Positions 34,987 through 42,064 of a stretch of DNA of 64,000 bases are shown here, piece after piece (within the stretch, counting starts at the first letter, position 1; every line of letters begins with the position of its first letter). The stretch lies in contig DDEQ01000016.1 in NCBI GenBank assembly GCA_002336105.1, forward strand, positions 12,505 through 76,504, in the 5' to 3' direction. The DNA comes from Chthonomonas sp. UBA1950 (GTDB taxonomy: Bacteria; Armatimonadota; Fimbriimonadia; Fimbriimonadales; Fimbriimonadaceae). Below the pieces are notes generated by a model. That model made no database searches and was not told the origin of the DNA. It saw nothing but the letters and a program-made list of their open reading frames with translations. The position numbers were made by a program, and so were the translations under genes.

Positions 34987-36429
34987 ATGAGAGCTATCCT
35001 CGCGGGTATCGAAACGGAGTATGGACTCCACATCGATGGACGCGGGGCTTCCACTCAAGTAGAAGACTCACAAGCACTCGTTCGGGCTTACCCGGACGAG
35101 TGCTTTGTTGGTTGGGACTATCGATTTGAAAACCCAAGAGCCGATCTTCGAGGTTTCAACCTCGAGCACTTGGCATTTGACCCGGTCGACGCCAAGTTCG
35201 ATGCCGGTAAATCCTATGGATCGTCTGTAGAGATTAGGTCTGATCGAATACTGCCAAACGGCGCCCGTTTCTATAACGACCACGGACATCCAGAATATTC
35301 AACGCCCGAATGTTACGGGCTTCACGAACTAGCAAGGCAAGACGTGTTTGGACAATCGGTTGTCCTACGTGCTGCCCAATCCTACGGTCACGGTGCTCAA
35401 CTCTACAAGAACAACACGGACTTCCATGGGGCCTCGTATGGCACTCATGAAAGTTATCTCGTCCCTCGCGATATCGGCTATGAACGGCTTTTTCATGCCG
35501 TCCTGCCCATGCTCATCGCGCGTCAGATTCTGACCGGAGCAGGAAAAGTAGGAAGTGAGGCCGGTGCAAAAGCCCCTTATCAACTGAGCCAAAGGGCAGA
35601 CTTCTTCGCCGAACCTGCGAATACAGAAACGCTTTACAAACGCCCTATTTTCAACACGAGAGACGAACCGCATTCAGACCCGACACAGTGGATTCGATTA
35701 CATGTGATCAGTGGCGATGCGAACATGATTGCAAACGCTACAGCCCGGAAAGTCGGACTCGTCAAGCTGGCCATAGCGCTGGCAGAGAATGGTCAAACTC
35801 CTGTCTGGCGCATCAAAGATCCGGTCGCTACGTTCCAGCACATCAGCCGGGACCTACACTTCGCATTCAGGGTTGAACTTGAAGGAAGTTGGACAACAGC
35901 CTACGAGATTCTTGAATCGTACTTTTCCGCCGCTGAGGCAACCCTAGAACTCGACGATGAGCTTAAGTGGCTGATTTCAAGTTCACGATTCCTGCTTGAA
36001 ATTATCCAAAATCATCCTTTTGACGCACGTCGCGAAATCGATTGGGTCGCAAAGAAGTGGATGATCGAGAGTTTTATGAACGAAGAAGGACTTCAATGGG
36101 ATGATCCTTCTCTTCAGGCGTACGACCTCGAGTATCACAACATCGATCCCGACCATAGCCTGCATCAGGCTCTTGTTGAAATGGGCGAGGTTGGGCCAAA
36201 TGAGTCGTCAGTACTGATTCGTCCTACGGACACAAGGGCATTTGCTCGGGGATTGGCGATCGAGAAATACAGCCAATATCTTTTGACTGCTTCTTGGAGC
36301 GGACTCGTTTTGAAAGTCGGCGCGGACACGCATGAGATCTATCTTCCACCCGAGGGAAGATATCCAGTGCAACTTGCCCATGCTGAAGACGTAGGAAGTT
36401 TTATAGAAATGCTCCGAGGTGTGAAATGA
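34987..36429 (+). CDS. dop: Dop-type depupylase/deamidase for UBact
   Basis: 480-aa member of the Dop/PafA carboxylate-amine ligase superfamily. In actinobacteria Dop deamidates the C-terminal Gln of Pup and removes Pup from substrates. It matches Dop rather than PafA: GIETEYG (residues 7-13); NDHGHPEYSTPE with Asp98 at the catalytic position; GASYGTHESYLV; YQLSQRADFF; FNTRDEPHSD; RLHVISGDAN. The Dop-loop region between residues 22 and 57 (containing VGWDYRFENPRADLRGFN) is present, which PafA lacks. It lies directly before ubact with a 4-bp ATGA overlap. No PafA ligase is in this window. High confidence in family; UBact as substrate is inferred from the neighbouring gene. Confidence 0.92.
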   Translation: MRAILAGIETEYGLHIDGRGASTQVEDSQALVRAYPDECFVGWDYRFENPRADLRGFNLEHLAFDPVDAKFDAGKSYGSSVEIRSDRILPNGARFYNDHGHPEYSTPECYGLHELARQDVFGQSVVLRAAQSYGHGAQLYKNNTDFHGASYGTHESYLVPRDIGYERLFHAVLPMLIARQILTGAGKVGSEAGAKAPYQLSQRADFFAEPANTETLYKRPIFNTRDEPHSDPTQWIRLHVISGDANMIANATARKVGLVKLAIALAENGQTPVWRIKDPVATFQHISRDLHFAFRVELEGSWTTAYEILESYFSAAEATLELDDELKWLISSSRFLLEIIQNHPFDARREIDWVAKKWMIESFMNEEGLQWDDPSLQAYDLEYHNIDPDHSLHQALVEMGEVGPNESSVLIRPTDTRAFARGLAIEKYSQYLLTASWSGLVLKVGADTHEIYLPPEGRYPVQLAHAEDVGSFIEMLRGVK

Positions 36430-36608
36430 GTGACGGTGACCGACTAACGCGCCCGCTAAGCCCTGAACCAAGCCGAAAACTCGGTGACGATAAAGGCCCT
36501 TCTTCTCCCGACGTTCGCAAGCCTGAGGGCGGAAACGAACTCCTTAGAAGAATGAAGAAGGTCGACCCTGACCAGGCGAAGAAATATCGGCAGCGATCTG
36601 GCCAATGA
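36426..36608 (+). CDS. ubact: UBact, ubiquitin-like protein modifier
   Basis: 60-aa protein matching UBact, the Pup-like modifier described in Nitrospirae, Armatimonadetes and related phyla. Family features: Pro-rich disordered N-terminal half, a GPSSPDVRKPEGGNELLRRM core, and the C-terminal KVDPDQAKKYRQRSGQ. The gene ends in Gln (CAA TGA), so, as with Pup, deamidation to Glu would be needed before ligation, consistent with a Dop next door. Overlaps dop by ATGA upstream and prcB by ATGA downstream, so all three are translationally coupled. It is highly charged (no Cys, no Trp). Automated gene callers may miss it owing to its length. Confidence 0.9.
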   Translation: MSDGDRLTRPLSPEPSRKLGDDKGPSSPDVRKPEGGNELLRRMKKVDPDQAKKYRQRSGQ

Positions 36609-37369
36609 GCTTCATTACTCTCAGCCCGTCGTCAAGAAACTTCTCCGAATTGGTTGAGTTTCCGTTTGCACCTTCTAACGCCGCAGATCCGAGCCTCGAA
36701 GTTCATGGCACCACCGTTTTGACCCTTCGATATAGCGGTGGCGTGCTTACATTGGCGGATCGAAGAGCTACCGCCGGAAACTTGATCATGTACGATCAGG
36801 CTGAAAAGATCATCGCCCTTGATGACACGACGGTCGTGGCGATTTCTGGTGCCTTTGCGCGGTCCATCGAGGTTTGCCGATTCCTGAAACACTCCTTCAA
36901 GTACTACCGACGAACGGTTTTGCACGAAATGTCTCTTGAGGGCAAGCTCAGCGAGATTTCAAGGGCACTAGCAGGAAATGCCCCTATGGCGATGCAAGGC
37001 ATTGGCTTGTTCTTGCCCATCGTCGCTGCTTACGATCCGAAGAAAAACGAATTCGGCGTCTACTTCTTTGATGGCGCGGGCGCTCGATTCCAAAACGGAT
37101 CATACGCTTGCGCTGGTTCTGGCTCGGAGCGAATTCGAGGCGTTTTTGAGTACATCTCAAGGCAAAAAGGCCGATTTGAAACACGCTCGTTAGAAGAAGT
37201 GCTTTATGATGGGCTGACGATGCTCGATATCGCCGCAGACTTGGATTCGGCAACTGGCGGATTCAACAAAACTCTCCCGGTAACAAGAGTTCTCGACGCA
37301 GAAGGAAATCGTGAGATTCCGGAGGCCGATTTGCGAGCGATTACGGACAAAATCCTCAGAAGTCAGTGA
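36605..37369 (+). CDS. prcB: Proteasome beta subunit PrcB
   Basis: 254-aa 20S proteasome beta subunit. A 35-residue propeptide ends HG before Thr36, the expected N-terminal nucleophile. The other active-site residues are present: Asp52 (ADRRAT) and Lys68 (AEKII), corresponding to Asp17 and Lys33. The late YACAGSGSERIRG and DLDSATGGFNKTLPV motifs match actinobacterial PrcB. A beta subunit needs alpha rings and a regulator ATPase; none are in this window. It follows ubact with a 4-bp overlap and overlaps the GNAT start (GTGA), so the cassette is dop-ubact-prcB-GNAT. Confidence 0.92.
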   Translation: MSFITLSPSSRNFSELVEFPFAPSNAADPSLEVHGTTVLTLRYSGGVLTLADRRATAGNLIMYDQAEKIIALDDTTVVAISGAFARSIEVCRFLKHSFKYYRRTVLHEMSLEGKLSEISRALAGNAPMAMQGIGLFLPIVAAYDPKKNEFGVYFFDGAGARFQNGSYACAGSGSERIRGVFEYISRQKGRFETRSLEEVLYDGLTMLDIAADLDSATGGFNKTLPVTRVLDAEGNREIPEADLRAITDKILRSQ

Positions 37370-37872
37370 AACCGTACATCCGCCCGATTGTAGAAGAAGA
37401 TCTTGAGTTACTAGAACCAAACTTTGGAAGCAAAGGTTGGCCAGGAATTCATCGCCATCGCCTTCTCGACCAAGCGGCAGGGGCGATCACTTATCTAATC
37501 GCGTTCATTAATAATTGCCCAGTCGGGCACTGTGTCATTCTGTGGGAGGGCCTTCCCTCTCCTCCTCTAGAAGACGCCATCGCAGACTGTCCAGACCTGT
37601 CGGACATCTATGTTGCCGAAGACTATCGCTCGTCAGGGCTCGGCACTCTTCTGATTCAAGAGGCAGAGCGAAGCGCAGTCGAACAAGGTTTTAAGCGTGT
37701 CGGCTTAGCCGTTGGTATCGATAACCCTCGAGCGCACGACCTGTATCTGCGGCTTGGATTTTCGGATGCCGGTCAACCCTTCTTCGCCGAAGAAGGGGCT
37801 TGGGTTGATGACGATGGCGTTTATCGGCAGTGGTACGAAGAGTGCCTCTATTTGACCAAGCCACTCGGTTAG
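37366..37872 (+). CDS. GNAT family N-acetyltransferase
   Basis: 168-aa GNAT acetyltransferase. Acetyl-CoA-binding motif A: YVAEDYRSSGLGTLLIQEAER; motif B: LAVGIDNPRAHDLYLRLGF. The GTG start overlaps the prcB stop (GTGA), so it is in the UBact-proteasome cassette; whether it acetylates a component of the pathway is unknown. The substrate cannot be read from sequence. Confidence 0.85.
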   Translation: MKPYIRPIVEEDLELLEPNFGSKGWPGIHRHRLLDQAAGAITYLIAFINNCPVGHCVILWEGLPSPPLEDAIADCPDLSDIYVAEDYRSSGLGTLLIQEAERSAVEQGFKRVGLAVGIDNPRAHDLYLRLGFSDAGQPFFAEEGAWVDDDGVYRQWYEECLYLTKPLG

Positions 37873-37890
37873 CACGGTAGCATTACTCTT

Positions 37891-39321
37891 GTGACTCAAG
37901 AGCGAATGGTGCAAGAGCTTCACGACTTACTCGGTGCAGATTCCGTCCTCAGCGGTGTGGCAATCGAACGAGTATATGACTGCGACGCTTATACCGTAGA
38001 CCGATCAAAACCGGCTTGTGTTGTCCTTCCCTCGACAACCGAAGATGTCGCTAAAGTCGTCAAGTGGTGCAATCAAAATGACGTACCATTTACCGCTCGG
38101 GGTGCTGGTACCGGGCTTAGCGGTGGCTCCATGCCCGCGATGGGAGGCGTTGTCATCGCGACAAAGCGGATGACCGAGATTCTTGAGATCGACGTTGAGA
38201 ACCGCTGTTTACTTGCCCAATCAGGAGCGGTCAACGCAAGATTGAGCGACTCCGTAAAGCAATACGGTTTGCATTTCGCCCCAGACCCGTCATCGCAATC
38301 AGTATCAACTCTTGGAGGGAATATTGCGGAGAACGCTGGCGGACCTCACACGCTTAAATACGGGGTCACCGTTCAGCATATCTTGGGCCTCACCTTGGTT
38401 GCGCCCGATGGTGAGATTGTCAAATTAGGAGGCAGAGTGGCTGGTGGCCCCGGCTACGATTTGCTAGCTCTGTTTGTGGGGAGCGAAGGGACGCTCGGCT
38501 TGGTCACCGAGGCTTGGATCAAGCTGACACCACTTCCAACCGTTATTCGCACGATCCTTATTTCGTTTCCAACGGTACGGGCTGCAACCCAAACTGTCGC
38601 CGATATTATTGCGACGGGAACGATTCCAGCCGCGCTTGAAATGATGGATAAGGGCATTTTGAACGCCCTCTCTGCTGCGTTCGGATTGACCTATCCCGAG
38701 GGAACCGAGGCACTACTTCTCATCGAGTGCGATGGAGATGATGCTACGACGGTTGATGAAGAGATTGAAACCGTGAGGAAAATCTGCGAGTCCAACGGAT
38801 CCTCTTCGATTGCAACCGCCGCCACGGATGCCGAACGCGCGAAACTCTGGAAAGCAAGAAAGTCCGGCGTTGGCGCAATGGGACGCCTCGCGCCAAGCGT
38901 AGTCACTCACGACGGGGTCATTCCAAGATCGAAACTGCCAGAGATGCTCGATCATGTGTACGCAGTTGCAGCGAAGCACCAGATCGGGGTCGCAAATCTG
39001 TTTCATGCCGGTGACGGCAATCTCCACCCCTGTTTTTACTTCGACGACCGAGACCCGAAACAGGTTGAATCCGTCGTTGCCGCAGGGGAAGCCATTATCC
39101 GGAGATGCGTCGATTTAGGCGGAAGCGTGACTGGCGAACACGGCATCGGGATTGAGAAATCCGACCTCATCGGATTGATGTTCGATGAGCCGTCGCTGGA
39201 TTTGCAGCGTCGTGTCCGTGATGCATTCAACTCCAAGGCACTCTGCAATCCGTGTAAGATTCTGCCTAGCCAAAAAGGGTGTACAGAGCACAAACGACGA
39301 TGGAGGGGAACGGCATGGTAG
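37891..39321 (+). CDS. glcD: Glycolate oxidase subunit GlcD (FAD-linked)
   Basis: 476-aa FAD-binding oxidase. FAD motifs: PSTTEDVAKVVKWCN, RGAGTGLSGGSMP, SSQSVSTLGGNIAENAGGPHTLKYGVT, and the late GDGNLHPCF, VTGEHGIGIEK and CNPCKILP. It oxidises glycolate or a similar 2-hydroxyacid, passing electrons with GlcE and GlcF. GTG start, 18 bp after the GNAT stop; TAGCAT sits 7 nt upstream, so it may also have its own promoter. Overlaps glcE by 7 bp. The iron-sulfur subunit GlcF is not in the window. Confidence 0.9.
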   Translation: MTQERMVQELHDLLGADSVLSGVAIERVYDCDAYTVDRSKPACVVLPSTTEDVAKVVKWCNQNDVPFTARGAGTGLSGGSMPAMGGVVIATKRMTEILEIDVENRCLLAQSGAVNARLSDSVKQYGLHFAPDPSSQSVSTLGGNIAENAGGPHTLKYGVTVQHILGLTLVAPDGEIVKLGGRVAGGPGYDLLALFVGSEGTLGLVTEAWIKLTPLPTVIRTILISFPTVRAATQTVADIIATGTIPAALEMMDKGILNALSAAFGLTYPEGTEALLLIECDGDDATTVDEEIETVRKICESNGSSSIATAATDAERAKLWKARKSGVGAMGRLAPSVVTHDGVIPRSKLPEMLDHVYAVAAKHQIGVANLFHAGDGNLHPCFYFDDRDPKQVESVVAAGEAIIRRCVDLGGSVTGEHGIGIEKSDLIGLMFDEPSLDLQRRVRDAFNSKALCNPCKILPSQKGCTEHKRRWRGTAW

Positions 39322-40361
39322 GCGAAAGTCTTTTCGATTTCAAAGGGTCGCCAAAGTCGATTGAGGCGCTATCAGAAGTGGTCAGAGAGGCATCGACAAT
39401 CTACTATGGCGGATTTGTTTCTAGGGAATACCGCCGACCGAGCCGAATCCGACAGTATGCAGAGCTAGACCAGAAGCTTCTATTGCTGGACGACCTTGAG
39501 TGGTTAGCACCACCTAAAAGGCGCGAAGAAGCTCGAAAATCGGTAGAGCGTAAAATCGACGATCTACGGACGGCTCTCGGAGATACGAGCGATTGGGGCA
39601 ACGTCAAGCCGCTTCGACTTCGCCATTCTCTCCGACAAATATTAAGCTATCAACCGGAAGATCAGGTGATAACCGTCGGTTCAAGAATATCCATCCAGGA
39701 TCTTCAGAAGGCACTTGCGGAACACGGCCAATGTCTGCCCTTTGCTGAAGCCGGTTTCTATTCAAGAATCAGTTCTCTTTGGACTGTCGAGGAATCGCTG
39801 GCGATGAACTTACCGCACAACCTTGAGGCTCAGTGCGGAAACTGGCGCGACTGGGTCCTCGGCATGAAAGTCATCCTCCCCGACGGGACGGTTGTAACCT
39901 GCGGTTCTCGTGCAGTGAAAAATGTTGCTGGGTACGACCTTCAGAAGCTGATCATCGGCTCGCGGCAGACGCTCGGCATCATCGCCGAAGTCACTTTGCG
40001 AACGTTGCCGGTTGCAGCCCGACCGTCACCGAACGTACAGGAGTTTCCCGAGAATAGGAAAGAGAAATGGCCCAGAGCAGAGCCGTTGTGGATTCAAAGA
40101 ACCCTCAGGACGGACTTTCCCGAAGCCATCAAGGCAGCAGAAGGCAAACTGCTCGAAGTCGATCCGGCCTCATGTACGTTGTGGGCGCGAGTCGACGCGA
40201 ACAATGATCTTCCCCGCTTTGCCGACGACTGGGTTTTGCGAACGAAGTGTGGCGAGAGAAATGTCCAGTTCACGAACCCGACCTATCTGGAATTCATGAA
40301 ACGGATCAAGCAGGTTTTCGACCCAACAAACAAACTGAATCCAGGCGAGTTTGGGTTCTAG
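39315..40361 (+). CDS. glcE: Glycolate oxidase FAD-binding subunit GlcE
   Basis: 348-aa FAD-binding protein, partner of GlcD. Shows the FAD PCMH fold with DQVITVGSRISIQDLQKALAEHGQCLPF, the family landmark RDWVLGMKVILPDGTVVTCGSRAVKNVAGYDL, and the C-terminal FDPTNKLNPGEF. Start placed at the ATG at 39315, preceded by GGAGG with 8-nt spacing, rather than an upstream in-frame ATG (39279). It overlaps glcD by 7 bp, a sign of co-translation. The first about 100 residues are longer than in Escherichia coli GlcE. Confidence 0.85.
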   Translation: MVGESLFDFKGSPKSIEALSEVVREASTIYYGGFVSREYRRPSRIRQYAELDQKLLLLDDLEWLAPPKRREEARKSVERKIDDLRTALGDTSDWGNVKPLRLRHSLRQILSYQPEDQVITVGSRISIQDLQKALAEHGQCLPFAEAGFYSRISSLWTVEESLAMNLPHNLEAQCGNWRDWVLGMKVILPDGTVVTCGSRAVKNVAGYDLQKLIIGSRQTLGIIAEVTLRTLPVAARPSPNVQEFPENRKEKWPRAEPLWIQRTLRTDFPEAIKAAEGKLLEVDPASCTLWARVDANNDLPRFADDWVLRTKCGERNVQFTNPTYLEFMKRIKQVFDPTNKLNPGEFGF

Positions 40362-40378
40362 CTTGACTAGGACCCAAT

Positions 40379-40519
40379 TTGCAGTCTCAGAACCCTGAGG
40401 GTATATTTAGTTTGTCGCCCACCCGGGCGAGACTATGAGAAACAACTCCTAATTCATCACGCATCATTCTGCACCCCTTAGTCGGTTGCAGCCGCTTCTT
40501 CGCGTATCAGGAGTTTTCT
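40379..40519 (+). promoter_or_regulatory. ABC-F leader: promoter, mini-ORF and SD-sequestering element
   Basis: Possible promoter: TTGCAG (40379-40384), 17-bp spacer, TATATT (40402-40407). The leader has a hairpin (TCGCCC/GGGCGA, 40415-40430), then a five-codon open frame MRNNS (40435-40452). AACTCCT at 40444-40450, inside this mini-ORF, is exactly complementary to AGGAGTT at 40509-40515, which contains the ribosome site of the ABC-F gene. This resembles leader-peptide attenuation of antibiotic-resistance ABC-F and erm genes; a chance match is possible. Confidence 0.35.
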
Positions 40520-42016
40520 ATGCTACAGGCTCATAGCCTTTCTTACAGTCCTTCGCCATTGGTTGGCCCACTTTTTCAAAATCTCAGCCTTTCCCTGCAT
40601 CCTGGAGAAAAAGTGGCGCTCGTCGGTCGTAACGGCGTCGGCAAATCGAAATTGATTCAGGTCCTTGCAGGCAAGCTTACGGCTCAAACTGGCCGTGTCA
40701 CCACGTCTTCTGGGGAACGAATTGCCTATCTTCCACAAGACCACGACTTCGGGTTCATGGGTCCACTCATCGACTATGTTCTGTCCGATATTCCAGTTCC
40801 CAGTTCATCCGATGAAGCTTTCGCTAAACGCATTTTGAATCAACTTGGCTTGAGTTCAAGGCTTTTCGAATCCGATTACACATGCCTGAGCTTTGGCGAG
40901 AAAATGCGTGGAGCAACCGCAAAACTCTTGCTTGTAGAACCCAATATCTTGCTACTAGATGAGCCCACAAACCATCTCGATCTATCGGCACGAGAGTGGT
41001 TGGAATCCTATTTGCAGGAATGTCGTCAATCAGTGCTTATGGTTTGCCATGACCGAAAGATCATTGATTCGGTAGCTGACCGAGTTCTCGAACTGGATCA
41101 AGGCAAACTTCACGAATATTCCGGAGGATATTCGGACATGTTGGTTCAGAAATCGCAAGCCCATGAGCGCCAACTTAGTGCTTACGAGCGCTCAAAGAAA
41201 GAGGAAAGGAGAATCAGAAACGCCGCCGAACAAACCCGGCAAGTCGCGATATCGATGACCAAAAAGCCGACAAAGCGAGAATTGGTTGGCATCTCCAAAC
41301 CGTTCTACGCGGCAAAAGAAAAGGCTTTACAGAAGAGATCCCAAGCCATGTTGAAAAGAGTAGAACAAGCTCATCGCGAGCCTGTACAGAAGCCGTTCGA
41401 ACCCGATTCCATCTCTCTTCAATTTAGGGCAACTCCTCTACATAGCTCCACTGCGTTAAGTGTTAGTGAGTTGTCTGTTTCTTTCGGGCAAAGCGTCGTT
41501 TTGCGGGATATCTCCTTCTCCGTTTCGCCGAAGGGAAGATTGGCGGTGATTGGACCAAACGGAACGGGCAAGACGACTCTTTTTAGAACGCTATTAGGGG
41601 AGATTCGACCAGTCATGGGCCATATTGAGTGGGCTGTCAAAGCGCAGGTAGCGTATTTATCGCAGGCCAGAACGAGGCTTGACCATGACAAGATGATTCT
41701 CGACGCCCTCGACGTTACCTCGAAGGAGGATCAGACTCTTGCCCGGAGCCTTTTAGGCGCGCTGGGGATACGCGGCGATGAGATTCACAAGAAGATCTGC
41801 CATCTATCAGTAGGTGAGAGAACAAAGGTAGAACTCACCTCACTCCTGCTATCAAATGCGAATGTCTTACTGCTTGATGAGCCTACCAACCACCTCGACA
41901 TCCCCTCGCTCGAAGCTCTAGAGACGGCTCTAGCTGAGTTCCCCGGCGCACTCATCTTTACATCACATGATCGGAGGTTTGTCGAAACACTCGCAACAGA
42001 TCTGCTCGAACTATAG
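40520..42016 (+). CDS. ABC-F family ATP-binding protein
   Basis: 498-aa ABC-F protein: two ABC ATPase cassettes and no membrane domain, so it acts on ribosomes. Walker A1 GRNGVGKSK, Walker B1 ILLLDEPTNHLDLS; Walker A2 GPNGTGKTT, Walker B2 VLLLDEPTNHLDI; signatures LSFGEKMR and LSVGERTKV. The interdomain linker (about 210-310) is long and basic (KKEERRIRNAAEQTRQVAI), as in antibiotic-resistance (Lsa/Vga/Msr) types. AGGAG lies 6 nt before the ATG. The upstream leader may regulate it. Confidence 0.88.
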   Translation: MLQAHSLSYSPSPLVGPLFQNLSLSLHPGEKVALVGRNGVGKSKLIQVLAGKLTAQTGRVTTSSGERIAYLPQDHDFGFMGPLIDYVLSDIPVPSSSDEAFAKRILNQLGLSSRLFESDYTCLSFGEKMRGATAKLLLVEPNILLLDEPTNHLDLSAREWLESYLQECRQSVLMVCHDRKIIDSVADRVLELDQGKLHEYSGGYSDMLVQKSQAHERQLSAYERSKKEERRIRNAAEQTRQVAISMTKKPTKRELVGISKPFYAAKEKALQKRSQAMLKRVEQAHREPVQKPFEPDSISLQFRATPLHSSTALSVSELSVSFGQSVVLRDISFSVSPKGRLAVIGPNGTGKTTLFRTLLGEIRPVMGHIEWAVKAQVAYLSQARTRLDHDKMILDALDVTSKEDQTLARSLLGALGIRGDEIHKKICHLSVGERTKVELTSLLLSNANVLLLDEPTNHLDIPSLEALETALAEFPGALIFTSHDRRFVETLATDLLEL

Positions 42017-42021
42017 CTAGG

Positions 42022-42053
42022 TTGAACTCCGGCTAAAATTGTCCGGAGTTCAA
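42022..42053. terminator. Perfect 11-bp hairpin between convergent genes
   Basis: TTGAACTCCGG and CCGGAGTTCAA with a 10-nt loop, between the ends of the ABC-F gene and ilvD. No U-tract; flanked by AGGTT/AACCT that could extend it. Presumed bidirectional terminator. Confidence 0.55.
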
Positions 42054-42064
42054 AAGAACCTAAA

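Noticed and set aside
34987..36429. PafA ligase
   Set aside because: The HGHPEYSTPE, GASYGTHE and loop insertion patterns follow Dop; PafA shows different residues at these sites.
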